A stretch of DNA of 64,000 bases. Origin: Nodularia sphaerocarpa UHCC 0038 (GTDB lineage Bacteria; Cyanobacteriota; Cyanobacteriia; Cyanobacteriales; Nostocaceae). The DNA lies in assembly GCF_022376295.1 (NCBI RefSeq), contig NZ_CP060140.1:1306356-1370355 (forward strand), written 5' to 3'. Positions 53,101 through 61,262 of the stretch are shown piece by piece. How positions within the stretch are numbered: the first letter of the stretch is position 1; each line of letters starts with the position of its first letter. The notes below the pieces were generated by a model. That model saw nothing but the letters and a program-made list of their open reading frames with translations, ran no database searches and was not told the DNA's origin. Made by a program: the position numbers and the translations under genes.

Positions 53101-53143
53101 TAACTGATGGGAGTTTTATCCGAGAGTTTTCGTTAAATTTCAT
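50132..53143 (-). CDS. hsdR: Type I restriction endonuclease subunit HsdR
   Basis: The 1003-residue motor-nuclease subunit is full length. The N-terminal PD-(D/E)xK nuclease shows RPDITILINGIPLAFIELK (about 115-133). The SF2 translocase has Walker A HTQGSGKTALAYYNV near 316, the DEAD-box variant FLDEVHRSY, GLTGTPLL, and QALTRVNRPYKNFRYGFVVD as motif VI. A long helical C-terminal region binds HsdM. It is first in the hsdRMS operon; all three genes look intact, so the system is probably active. Confidence 0.95.
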   Translation of the reverse strand: MKFNENSRIKLPSVIHLWRLGYEYLSLKNAVYNPENNIFIDIFKQSITRINPDIEEGDTTRILEEICFLLENEDLGNSFYKLLTQQSGYKIIDFSNFENNNFHVVTELTYQNGDEEFRPDITILINGIPLAFIELKIPNNQDGMLAEIKRSNTRFSNKRLRRFANITQFMVFSNNMEYDNESIEPIAGVFYASPSYTSHDFNYFREEENLDLSLLLQPENEELENFVLTDNNLQIIKNNPEFITNKSPHSPNNRLLTSLFSQERIKFILGYAIAYVKEASGWQQHIMRYPQIFATKAIQTKLAEGVRSGIIWHTQGSGKTALAYYNVKVLTDYFRAEKVIPKFYFIVDRLDLLEQAKKEFTSRGLTVHTIDSKNAFANDIKSTSVIHNLSGKSEITVVNIQKFKDDPDVIKTQDYDVNIQRVYFLDEVHRSYNPKGSFLANLSQSDRNAIKIGLTGTPLLGNDYNSKMLFGDYIHKYYYNASIADGYTLRLIREEIETSYKLTLQEALDEIEVLKGEIDKKLVFSHAKYVKPLLEYIIHDFENSRIRFDDHSIGAMVICDSAEQAKKLYEIFQEKQANQDSKNQVKTAALILHDIATKEERKNWIEEFKEGKIDILFVYNMLLTGFDAKRLKKLYLGRLIKRHNLLQALTRVNRPYKNFRYGFVVDFADIRKEFDATNEAYFKELQAELGDELEHYSHLFKSPEEIKTEIAEIEDVLFRYDTTNAEIFSQQINQIHERDTILVLKKSLENAKSLYNLIRLMGKYELLEKADFQKLNVLYREASNRVDMINLKQRLESGTETGNLLNAALEDIIFSFDKVGEEELVLADELKNTLRRTREALANNFDQVDPQFISLKEELERLFKQKKLSEVKQEQMNQNISSLNRIYEQIKEVNRQNNLLKAKYDQDVKYVRIHKRLLEAGKFAVTERKIYEALRGLKTKADDLILQNTKILNNESYFSQQMIRLLIDQFKNQQKIDINAEMSKYINNLIVKEYISEYNRFSA

Positions 53144-53178
53144 AATATGATCAGGGTTAAAAAATTATCTGGAAACTC

Positions 53179-53357
53179 ATATCTTGCACCTGAGCCATAT
53201 CGCACCAAGAAATAAATTTCTTGGCTCATAGCTTAAGTCCACTAAAAGGGACTGAAATCTTTACCCTATTGGGGTATTATTAGTCATCTTGAGATGACTT
53301 GAGCTATGAGTCTGATGTTTTTAACATCGGGCGGTTTTTGACGCTGGTGCAAGATAT
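53179..53357. mobile_element. MITE-like element made of nested palindromes
   Basis: Perfect 12-bp inverted ends ATATCTTGCACC (53179-53190) and GGTGCAAGATAT (53346-53357) bound 179 bp. A second internal pair, CTCATAGCTTAAGTC (53225-53239) and GACTTGAGCTATGAG (53296-53310), matches with one mismatch. Smaller hairpins sit inside and beside it: CCAAGAAA-TAAA-TTTCTTGG, AGTCCACTAAAAGGGACT, AGTCATCTTGAGATGACT and GATGTTTTTAACATC. There is no open frame. It lies 36 bases upstream of the hsdR start, so it may carry or disturb the hsd promoter. Confidence 0.65.
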
Positions 53358-53414
53358 AACGAAATACTGTGAGAATTAGTTAAAAATATCATGATTATAT
53401 GATACCAGAGTAAA

Positions 53415-53451
53415 GAGCGATCGCCCCCTTAATTACCGTAGGCGATCGCTC
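53415..53451. repeat. Palindrome built from two HIP1 octamers
   Basis: GAGCGATCGCC (53415-53425) and GGCGATCGCTC (53441-53451) form a perfect 11-bp inverted repeat with a 15-base loop, each arm holding one gcgatcgc. Confidence 0.8.
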
Positions 53452-53650
53452 TCATAGTTAGTATAATTTAACGTGAGTTCTACGGAACTAAAAAAGGGCA
53501 GGAGGTAGAGCAGGCAAATCTTTTGGGTAAAAGTATTAAACCAGCATTAACCAGTTTTACGTAATCACAAGGTCGAATATAGCGCTTTTTGCTTGAATAC
53601 AGCAGTATTCCATCGTAGCGTGTGTTACTCCACACTAACCTAAAATTTCG

Positions 53651-53675
53651 GTGCGTTATAAAGCCCATAACGCAC
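53651..53675. repeat. Perfect 9-bp inverted repeat GTGCGTTAT/ATAACGCAC
   Basis: The palindrome has a 7-base loop and is of the gcgttacgc-type dispersed repeats seen in cyanobacteria. It lies in the gene-free stretch 53452-53774, where an open frame at 53480-53683 was judged not real. Confidence 0.6.
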
Positions 53676-53774
53676 CCTAACAAACAGAAAATAGAATGTT
53701 TTTAACCCGCGTAGGCGGGTTTCGTCTGTGTAGCTGCGATTTCTAATCGCCTGGTTCCGTATTCAACCGAATTT

Positions 53775-54269
53775 TTATCTACATTCCAAAGATTCGCGAG
53801 TATCAGCACCAGTCTGAGAATTCACCCCACTAGCCTGAGTGCAGAGTTTTTTAATCTGCGTTCCATCTAAAATTGCATTGGTAAAATCAGCCCCCGTGAT
53901 GTCAACATCATCAAAAACCGAACGTAACATCATAGCATTGGTAAATACCGCATCAGTTAAATCCGCACCCTTAAACTGTGTCAAATAGGCGATACCATTA
54001 CTAAAATCCACACCATGCATATTCACTTTCTCCAACAGAGAACCGTTAAACACGCCCCCACGGAAATCAGCATTGCTAAAATTAGTATTCTCTAAAATCA
54101 CATTGGTAAACTCAGATCCGACCAAGCTTTGACCAGAGTAATCCTTAACCTCAACTTCCTCACTCATATAACTGTTAACGCTAGAAGAACTAGCAGCTTG
54201 CGCCGAAAGGGGAAACAAAAACAGAACCATCGCTAAAACACAGCTAACCAGTACTTGCCAATACTTCAT
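53775..54269 (-). CDS. Secreted/lumenal pentapeptide-repeat protein, 164 aa
   Basis: A signal peptide (WQVLVSCVLAMVLFLFPLSA followed by QAA) precedes about 90 residues of pentapeptide repeats of the A(D/N)LxX type: TNVILENTNFSNADFRGGVF, LTDAVFTNAMMLRSV, and FDDVDITGADFTNAILDG. This right-handed quadrilateral beta-helix is common in cyanobacterial lumenal proteins of unknown function. A C-terminal Cys pair (KKLCTQ... and the final ECR) could form a disulfide. It is divergent from gcvT. Confidence 0.85.
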   Translation of the reverse strand: MKYWQVLVSCVLAMVLFLFPLSAQAASSSSVNSYMSEEVEVKDYSGQSLVGSEFTNVILENTNFSNADFRGGVFNGSLLEKVNMHGVDFSNGIAYLTQFKGADLTDAVFTNAMMLRSVFDDVDITGADFTNAILDGTQIKKLCTQASGVNSQTGADTRESLECR

Positions 54270-54395
54270 AATCTTTTATTAACAAAACTCAACAATTGCA
54301 CTATTTACTATTAAACGTCTAAATATACCCGTCTCACAAACTATCAACCATCTCTTAGGATATATAGATATTGACGTGCGATCGCAAAAATACCT

Positions 54396-55532
54396 GTGGC
54401 TAATCAACAAGATATCACCCAAGCCCTAGAGCGAACCCCCCTATATCAAAGGAGTGCAGAACTCAAAGCCCGCTTCACCAGCTTTGGTGGTTGGGAAATG
54501 CCTGTACAATTTACTGGTATTAGCAAAGAACACGAAGCCGTGAGAAACGCAGCTGGAATGTTCGATATTTCCCACATGGGCAAATTTACCCTCCAAGGTA
54601 AACACCTAATTCACCAACTTCAGCGTTTAGTACCTTCAGACTTGCATCTATTGCAACCAAGTCAAGCGCAATACACCGTATTGTTAAATCCCCAAGGGGG
54701 AATCATTGACGACATCATTATCTATTATCAGGGTGAAGATGCCACTGGTAGACAACAGGCTGTAATTATTGTCAATGCCTCAACCACAGATAAAGATAAA
54801 GCATGGCTATTGCAAGAACTTGATTTAAATCAGGTGCAATTTCAAGACTTGTCACCAGAAAAAGTTTTAATTGCCGTGCAAGGGACAAAGGCAGTTAAAT
54901 GTCTCCAGCCCTTAGTGAAAGAAGATTTAAAACCAATTAAAGCCTTTGGACACCTCCAAGCGTCAATATTGGGTAAACCTGCCTTTATAGCCCGCACAGG
55001 TTACACCGGCGAAGATGGCTTTGAGGTAATGGTAGATCCAGAAGTGGGAGTAGAATTGTGGGAAAAACTCCATCAAGCTGGCGTTACCCCCTGCGGACTA
55101 GGTGCTAGAGATACCCTGAGGCTAGAAGCAGCAATGGCACTTTATGGACAAGATATCGACGACACCACCACACCCCTAGAAGCAGGTTTGAGTTGGCTAG
55201 TTCACCTTGATACCAAAGGTGATTTTATCGGGCGAGAAGTTTTAGCACAGCAAAAAGCCGAGGGAGTGCAGAAGCGATTAATCGGTTTACAAATGTCAGG
55301 GCGTAATATCGCCCGTCATGGCTACCCAATTGTATCAGCAGGTGAAGTTGTAGGAGAAATTACCAGTGGGACATTATCGCCTACACTGGGTTATCCCATA
55401 GCCTTAGCCTACGTTCCCACCCAGCTAGCAAAGGTGGGTGAACAGCTATCTGTAGAAATTCGTGGCAAAACTTACCCAGGGGTTGTAGTAAAACGTCCCT
55501 TTTATCGCTCAAAAAATCGTGTCACTAGCTGA
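54396..55532 (+). CDS. gcvT: Glycine cleavage system T-protein (aminomethyltransferase)
   Basis: GcvT transfers the aminomethyl group from lipoyl-GcvH to tetrahydrofolate and releases ammonia. Family motifs are present: FGGWEMPVQFTGISKEHEAV, AGMFDISHMGKF, ARTGYTGEDGFEVM and LGARDTLRLEAAMALYGQDI. Length 378 is typical and the start is GTG. It is the first gene of the gcvT-gcvH-gcvP run. No glycine riboswitch-like structure was seen in the 126 bases upstream. Confidence 0.97.
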   Translation: MANQQDITQALERTPLYQRSAELKARFTSFGGWEMPVQFTGISKEHEAVRNAAGMFDISHMGKFTLQGKHLIHQLQRLVPSDLHLLQPSQAQYTVLLNPQGGIIDDIIIYYQGEDATGRQQAVIIVNASTTDKDKAWLLQELDLNQVQFQDLSPEKVLIAVQGTKAVKCLQPLVKEDLKPIKAFGHLQASILGKPAFIARTGYTGEDGFEVMVDPEVGVELWEKLHQAGVTPCGLGARDTLRLEAAMALYGQDIDDTTTPLEAGLSWLVHLDTKGDFIGREVLAQQKAEGVQKRLIGLQMSGRNIARHGYPIVSAGEVVGEITSGTLSPTLGYPIALAYVPTQLAKVGEQLSVEIRGKTYPGVVVKRPFYRSKNRVTS

Positions 55533-55587
55533 TAATGTGTTTTGAGTTACTCAATCTCAATTATTTTGATATCGAAGGAAAACAAAT

Positions 55588-55977
55588 ATGTCTTTTGACT
55601 ATCCACAGGATTTTAGATACCTGGATACTCATGAATACGTGCGGCTAGATGGTGAAATTGGCACCATTGGCATTACTGAATTTGCCGTAGACCAAATGGG
55701 GGATGTCGTATTTTTAGAATTACCTGACATTGGCGACCTTGTTACCAAGGGAGAAACATTTGGCACTATTGAATCAGTGAAAGCCGTTGAAGACCTGAAT
55801 TCACCAGTCACCGGCACAGTCATAGAACGCAATGAAGCTTTAATAGAATCTCCCGAAGAAGTAGCAGAAGACCCCTATGGGGAAGCCTGGTTCTTAAAAG
55901 TACGTCTCAATGATGCAGATGAAGTGCTGGATGCTTTGACAGCCGATGAATATCGCGCCCTAGTAGAAGGCGAGTAG
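55588..55977 (+). CDS. gcvH: Glycine cleavage system H-protein
   Basis: This lipoyl carrier of 129 residues shuttles the aminomethyl arm between GcvP, GcvT and the dehydrogenase. The lipoylated lysine is Lys 65 in IESVKAVEDLNSPVTG. YLDTHEYVRLDGEIGTIGIT and EDPYGEAWFLKVRL are standard. It lies 55 bases after gcvT with ribosome site GAAGGA. Confidence 0.98.
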   Translation: MSFDYPQDFRYLDTHEYVRLDGEIGTIGITEFAVDQMGDVVFLELPDIGDLVTKGETFGTIESVKAVEDLNSPVTGTVIERNEALIESPEEVAEDPYGEAWFLKVRLNDADEVLDALTADEYRALVEGE

Positions 55978-56330
55978 AAGAGTCAGGGGGAATAATTTTT
56001 AATTTACTCCCCCACTTCACAATAGACATCTGCTGACCTCTCTTGACTCTGTGTCCTCTGTGTCCTCTGTGGTTCGTTTTTCCGGAATTATCCCTAATTC
56101 CTGAGAAAATATGGGTCAAATTAAACGTTCGCGTAGCGTGCGCGTAGCGCATACCGCCAAGTACGCCAAGTGCGCCAAGTGAAGAAAGAGAGGTAAGAAA
56201 TGCTTTGGAAATTGGTTAAACGATTTTGTTCAAAAATCAGTTATAAAATTTAGAGGAATTAATCACGGACTCCCACTTATTATGAGTATTTGTTGCAAAA
56301 TATGAAATAGTTAAGTTTGGAGTTCAACTT
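55978..56330. repeat. Repeat-rich intergenic DNA between gcvH and gcvP
   Basis: The 353 bases hold ctctgtgtcctctgtgtcctctgtggttcg, a tandem common in cyanobacterial intergenic DNA. They also hold cgcgtagcgtgcgcgtagcgc and the tandem ccgccaagtacgccaagtgcgccaagtg. No gene is visible. The gap may give gcvP its own promoter. Confidence 0.6.
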
Positions 56331-59231
56331 GTGGTACAGCACCCGCCTATTCCTAAATCAAGCCATTCATCAATGGTGAGTCAAAGGAGTCCAAAGTCAA
56401 GTAATTTCGCCCAAAGACACATTGGCCCTAACACTGATGACATCCAGCGAATGCTTGAGGTTTTGGGTTTACAAAATTTGGACTCACTGATTGATAAAAC
56501 AGTACCACAGGGGATTCGACTGAAAAACACCCTGAAGTTACCAGCCGCCCAAAGTGAGTATGCAGCACTGGCAAAATTAAAACAAATTGCTGCCAAAAAT
56601 CAGGTGTGCCGTTCATATATCGGTACGGGATATTACGACTGTATCACTCCCCCCGTAATTCAGCGTAACATTCTAGAAAACCCTGGTTGGTATACAGCCT
56701 ATACTCCCTATCAGCCAGAAATTGCCCAAGGAAGACTGGAAGCGCTGCTAAATTTCCAGACGATGATTATCGACCTCACAGGTTTGGAAATTGCCAATGC
56801 TTCCTTACTTGATGAAGCGACAGCAGCAGCCGAAGCCATGAGTCTCAGCTATGGTGTGTGCAAAAATCAGGCTAATGCTTATTTTGTCTCTGATAATTGC
56901 CATCCCCAAACTATCGATGTTCTGCAAACCAGGGCTAAACCCTTGGGGATTAAGATCATTATCGGTGATCATCAGACTTATGATTTTGCTGAACCGATTT
57001 TTGGGGCTGTTCTGCAATATCCCGCCAGTGATGGCACGATTTACGACTACCGCGCTTTTATTGAAAAAGCCCATGCTGAGGGTGCATTGGTGACGGTAGC
57101 CGCAGATCCTTTAAGTTTAACTTTACTGACACCACCAGGAGAATTTGGGGCTGATATTGCTGTAGGAAGTACCCAGCGCTTCGGTATTCCGTTGGGGTTT
57201 GGGGGACCTCATGCGGCTTACTTCGCTACGAAAGAAGAGTATAAACGGCAGGTTCCAGGGCGAATTGTGGGAGTATCAAAAGATGCTCATGGTAAGCCGG
57301 CTTTACGTCTGGCTTTACAAACTCGTGAACAGCATATCCGCCGGGAAAAAGCTACGAGTAATATCTGTACCGCACAGGTGTTATTGGCAGTTATGGCGAG
57401 TATGTATGCTGTATATCATGGGGCAGATGGTATCAGGAATATTGCTGAGAATGTTCACCAGTTAACTGTAATTTTGGCAGCAGGATTGCAGCGACTGGGT
57501 TACAGCATTAGTTCTGAACATTTCTTTGATACGCTGCGGGTGGATTTAGGTACACAATCTGTCAAAGCTATTCTGGAAGCTTGTCAAGGGCGAAATATTA
57601 ATCTCCGAATTTTCGATGCTACATCTGTGGGTATTTCTTTAGATGAAACTACCACACCAGAAGATTTAATTGACCTTTGGCAGATTTTTGCTCTTACAGA
57701 TAATCTTCCCTTTACTATAGAAGAATTATCCTCATCTTCTCACGTACTCTTACCCCGTACCAGTAACTATCTGACTCATCCGGTTTTCAATCGCTATCAC
57801 TCAGAAACTGAGTTGTTGCGTTATCTGCATCAGCTAGAAACGAAGGATTTATCTTTAACTACATCGATGATTGCTTTGGGTTCATGCACTATGAAGTTGA
57901 ATGCAACATCTGAGATGATTCCTGTGACTTGGGAGGAATTTGGCAAGATTCATCCGTTTGCGCCACCATCCCAAACACGGGGTTATCAAATTCTGTTCCA
58001 GCAACTTGAGGCTTGGTTGGCGGAAATTACAGGATTTGCGGGAGTTTCTCTACAACCTAATGCTGGTTCTCAAGGGGAATACGCAGGACTTTTAGTGATT
58101 CGTCAATATCACGAAACTCGTGGGGAAGAACACCGCAATATCTGTTTGATTCCGGAATCAGCACATGGTACTAATCCCGCTAGTGCGGTGATGTGCGGTA
58201 TGAAGGTGGTTGCAGTGGCTTGTGATAGATTGGGTAATATTGACCTGGATGATTTAAAAGCGAAGGCTGAAAAACACAGTCAGCAACTGGCGGCTTTAAT
58301 GGTGACTTATCCTTCAACTCATGGTGTGTTTGAGGAAGGTATTCAGGAAATCTGCGCTGTTGTGCATGGTCACGGTGGACAAGTTTATATGGATGGGGCT
58401 AATATGAATGCCCAAGTGGGTATTTGTCGTCCTGGTGATATTGGCGCTGATGTCTGTCATTTAAATCTGCACAAAACTTTTTGTATTCCTCATGGTGGCG
58501 GTGGTCCTGGTATGGGACCGATTGGTGTGGCGGCACATCTTGTACCTTTCCTTCCTGGACATCCTGTTGTACCTACAATTGGGCATTCTCAGATTGGGGC
58601 GATCGCAGCTGCGCCTTGGGGTAGTGCTAGTATTTTAGTGATTTCCTGGATGTATATTGCCATGATGGGGGCTGAGGGTTTGACTCATGCAACTAAGGTG
58701 GCAATTCTCAATGCTAATTATATCGCCCACAGACTCAGTGATTACTATCCGGTGCTGTATAAGGGGAAAAATGATTTAGTTGCCCATGAGTGTATTTTAG
58801 ATTTAAGGTTACTCAAAAAATCTGCGAGTATCGAAATCGATGATATTGCCAAGCGGTTAATAGATTATGGTTTCCATGCGCCAACTGTCTCTTGGCCTGT
58901 GGCTGGTACGATTATGGTGGAACCGACGGAAAGTGAGTCGAAAGAAGAGTTAGACCGTTTCTGTGAGGCTTTGATTGCTATTCGGGGGGAAATCTCGGCA
59001 ATTGAATCTGGGAAGATGGATATTCAAGATAATCTTTTGAAGAATGCACCCCATACTGCCGAAAGTTTGATTGTGGGTGAATGGAATCATGGCTATTCTC
59101 GTGAACAAGCTGCTTACCCTGCGCCTTGGACGCGTGAATATAAGTTCTGGCCTAGTGTGGGGAGGATTGATGCGGCTTTTGGCGATCGCAATTTTGTTTG
59201 TTCTTGTCTGCCGATGGAGGCTTATCAGTAA
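56331..59231 (+). CDS. gcvP: Glycine dehydrogenase (decarboxylating), P-protein
   Basis: This PLP enzyme decarboxylates glycine and loads GcvH, and supports photorespiration. The 966-residue fused form contains SNFAQRHIGPNTDDIQRML at the N-terminus, YIGTGYYDCITPPVIQRNI, GSCTMKLNAT, and the PLP lysine in HLNLHKTFCIPHGGGGPGMG (Lys near 714). The start is GTG. It completes the gcvTHP cluster; the L-protein gene is not here, as is normal. Confidence 0.98.
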   Translation: MVQHPPIPKSSHSSMVSQRSPKSSNFAQRHIGPNTDDIQRMLEVLGLQNLDSLIDKTVPQGIRLKNTLKLPAAQSEYAALAKLKQIAAKNQVCRSYIGTGYYDCITPPVIQRNILENPGWYTAYTPYQPEIAQGRLEALLNFQTMIIDLTGLEIANASLLDEATAAAEAMSLSYGVCKNQANAYFVSDNCHPQTIDVLQTRAKPLGIKIIIGDHQTYDFAEPIFGAVLQYPASDGTIYDYRAFIEKAHAEGALVTVAADPLSLTLLTPPGEFGADIAVGSTQRFGIPLGFGGPHAAYFATKEEYKRQVPGRIVGVSKDAHGKPALRLALQTREQHIRREKATSNICTAQVLLAVMASMYAVYHGADGIRNIAENVHQLTVILAAGLQRLGYSISSEHFFDTLRVDLGTQSVKAILEACQGRNINLRIFDATSVGISLDETTTPEDLIDLWQIFALTDNLPFTIEELSSSSHVLLPRTSNYLTHPVFNRYHSETELLRYLHQLETKDLSLTTSMIALGSCTMKLNATSEMIPVTWEEFGKIHPFAPPSQTRGYQILFQQLEAWLAEITGFAGVSLQPNAGSQGEYAGLLVIRQYHETRGEEHRNICLIPESAHGTNPASAVMCGMKVVAVACDRLGNIDLDDLKAKAEKHSQQLAALMVTYPSTHGVFEEGIQEICAVVHGHGGQVYMDGANMNAQVGICRPGDIGADVCHLNLHKTFCIPHGGGGPGMGPIGVAAHLVPFLPGHPVVPTIGHSQIGAIAAAPWGSASILVISWMYIAMMGAEGLTHATKVAILNANYIAHRLSDYYPVLYKGKNDLVAHECILDLRLLKKSASIEIDDIAKRLIDYGFHAPTVSWPVAGTIMVEPTESESKEELDRFCEALIAIRGEISAIESGKMDIQDNLLKNAPHTAESLIVGEWNHGYSREQAAYPAPWTREYKFWPSVGRIDAAFGDRNFVCSCLPMEAYQ

Positions 59232-59346
59232 TTTAGCACTGATTTAAGAACCTCACACCCAACCCCTCTCTTTGGTAAGGAGAGGGGAGTTTTTTGATTG
59301 GTATCACGCAGAGACGCAGAGGCGCAGAGGAGGAGGAAGAGATGAG

Positions 59347-60219
59347 CTACATTTTTTGCATTTGTTCTAGTTCTGTTTTTATGTGTAGGGGTTGATAACC
59401 GAGTGCAAAGGCTTTGGTACTATCTAAGGATACGTCGGCTGGTCTTGGTGCTGCCATTTTTACATCCTCTTGTCGGCAAGTTTTGAGTCCGGTTTCTGGG
59501 AGTTGAAATACTTCGACTAGTAGTTTTCCGAAATCGTAGCGTGAGATTCTCTCTTTTCCACCTAGGTGAATGTATCCGTTGATTTTTTCTAATGCTAATA
59601 AGATGCCTTTGGCGGCTGTGATTCCACTGGCTGGGGTGCGAAATTCATCTGTGAATAATTTTAATTCTTTTCCCTCTTTTAAGGTTTGGATAAATTGCTG
59701 GATAAAGCTTTTGGCTGTGGGGGTTTGTCTTCCAAACATTAAGGGCATTCTACATATTGCTGTCATGGGATTTCTTTCTAACATTCCTGTTTCTGCTATG
59801 ACTTTTTGTTCACCATAAAGGTTGACAGGAGACACAGCATCTGTTTCTTTATAAGGTGCATTTAAACCATTAAAAACTAGGTCGGTTGATGTGAAGGCGC
59901 AAGGTATGCCATAATCTGCACAAAGTCCGGCAATGTTACAGGATGCTGTGACATTAATTGTCTGGGTTTCTTGGGGATGGGTTTGGCAATAGTTCGGTTG
60001 CGATCGCGCGGCTGTATGAATGACTGCATTGGGTTTAATATCATTGAAGAGGCGCTTTAAGTCGGAAAAATCTGTTAAGTCAACTGGCAGTATTTTGATT
60101 CCTGGTAATTCTATAAAATGGGTGCAGTAAGTACCATAAACTTCCCATTCTTTTTTTGCTAGTTGGCAAAGATGCCATCCTAAAAAACCACTGGCTCCGG
60201 TAATTAAGATTTTTTTCAT
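59347..60219 (-). CDS. RmlD-like NAD(P)-dependent sugar nucleotide reductase
   Basis: This extended-SDR fold protein has the Rossmann motif ILITGASGFLGWHLCQL. Its substrate-domain features are close to dTDP-4-dehydrorhamnose reductase: KPNAVIHTAARSQPNYC, CAFTSTDLVFNGLNAPYKET and the catalytic YGEQK (Y-x-x-x-K). FGRQTPTAKSFIQQFI and the C-terminal ISRYDFGKLLVEVF also fit. The start at MKKILITGA (complement of 60217-60219) is preferred over one six codons earlier. No rhamnose genes are adjacent, so the true substrate is uncertain. Confidence 0.85.
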   Translation of the reverse strand: MKKILITGASGFLGWHLCQLAKKEWEVYGTYCTHFIELPGIKILPVDLTDFSDLKRLFNDIKPNAVIHTAARSQPNYCQTHPQETQTINVTASCNIAGLCADYGIPCAFTSTDLVFNGLNAPYKETDAVSPVNLYGEQKVIAETGMLERNPMTAICRMPLMFGRQTPTAKSFIQQFIQTLKEGKELKLFTDEFRTPASGITAAKGILLALEKINGYIHLGGKERISRYDFGKLLVEVFQLPETGLKTCRQEDVKMAAPRPADVSLDSTKAFALGYQPLHIKTELEQMQKM

Positions 60220-60247
60220 TAATAAAGTATGATGCACTCTACAATGA

Positions 60248-61000
60248 TTATTGAATTATTTTTTTAAACTTTTCATGATTACGCACTTTATCAAAGTCTG
60301 GGTCAGTTTTGGCTAACTGTTCATACTTCCCAGGAATTAGCTGGATGGCTTTTTGCAGGTTCTCAATTGTTAAGTCAATATTTTGTTGTAAGGCATAAGC
60401 ACAAGCTTTATTATAATAGGCTTGATGCTTGTTGGGCTGCATTGCGATCGCCTGATTGTAAGATACCATTGCTTCTGGGTATTTTTGCATTTTTGTCAAG
60501 ACAATGCCACGGTTAATCCAGGCTTCATGTTTGTTTGGTTGGAGGGCGATCGCTTGATCATAAGATGATAGTGCTTCTAAGTTTTTGTTCAATGCTGTTA
60601 AGGCATTACCCCGGTTATACCAAGCTTCATCTTTATCTGGTTTGAGTGCGATCGCCTGATCATAAGATGCTAATGCTTCTTGGTATTCCTGCAATGATAT
60701 CAAAGCATTGCCACGATTTATCCAAGTGTCGGGATTCTTCGGTTGGAGTGCGATCGCTTTATCATATACTTGAAGAGCATCTTGGTAGCTTTGGGTGTCT
60801 AGTAAACTATTGCCTTGATCAAATAAGTTTTGCGCTTTTTGGGTAGTCTGAGCTTCTGTGAGTAGCTGGGCAACATTAATCTCCTGTACTACTTGCGTAG
60901 CATATTTTCTTGATGATCCTGTCCCATCACCACAGCCAAAGGTGAATAAACTAATCACACTAGAGGCAACTAAGCAAGGCCAGAAAACCATTCTATACAT
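60248..61000 (-). CDS. TPR-repeat putative lipoprotein
   Basis: The N-terminus (MVFWPCLVASSVISLFTFGC) ends in a lipobox-like FTFGC followed by GDG, so it is probably lipid-anchored. At least four canonical TPRs follow: NLFDQGNSLLDTQSYQDALQ, TWINRGNALISLQEYQEALA, AWYNRGNALTALNKNLEALS, and AWINRGIVLTKMQKYPEAMV. The C-terminal LAKTDPDFDKVRNHEKFKKI is a common end of such proteins. HIP1 sites occur at the same place in several repeats, suggesting recent internal duplication. Start chosen at the ATG complementary to 60998-61000; 60991 is possible. Confidence 0.85.
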   Translation of the reverse strand: MYRMVFWPCLVASSVISLFTFGCGDGTGSSRKYATQVVQEINVAQLLTEAQTTQKAQNLFDQGNSLLDTQSYQDALQVYDKAIALQPKNPDTWINRGNALISLQEYQEALASYDQAIALKPDKDEAWYNRGNALTALNKNLEALSSYDQAIALQPNKHEAWINRGIVLTKMQKYPEAMVSYNQAIAMQPNKHQAYYNKACAYALQQNIDLTIENLQKAIQLIPGKYEQLAKTDPDFDKVRNHEKFKKIIQ

Positions 61001-61262
61001 ACACAATTCATACAACAATTTTCAAACATCTTCAAGTTTTTTAATATTACCAAAAAAGACTTAATTGTTTAATTAAGTTTTTCTGATGTGGTAAATTAAC
61101 TCTGCTAACTTGAGGATATTTTGATCAGAATTATTCGACCACAGATGTAGACACGTAGTGGCTTGCCGTAGGCTACACAGATGAACACAGATAATATAGT
61201 ACCTAGCAGACTAGGAAACGCTATATACATTAGCCATAGCTTGCGTGGCGTACATAGAATTA

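Noticed and set aside
53205..53310. Degenerate CRISPR-like repeat (taagtccactaaaagggactgaaatc)
   Set aside because: It resembles cyanobacterial repeat style but occurs once and is explained by the nested inverted repeats of a MITE-like element.
53480..53683. Minus-strand open frame of 67 codons
   Set aside because: It overlaps a dispersed palindrome (53651-53675) and has no protein-like features.
54270..54395. Glycine riboswitch upstream of gcvT
   Set aside because: The 126 bases show no paired-helix glycine aptamer pattern that I could draw.
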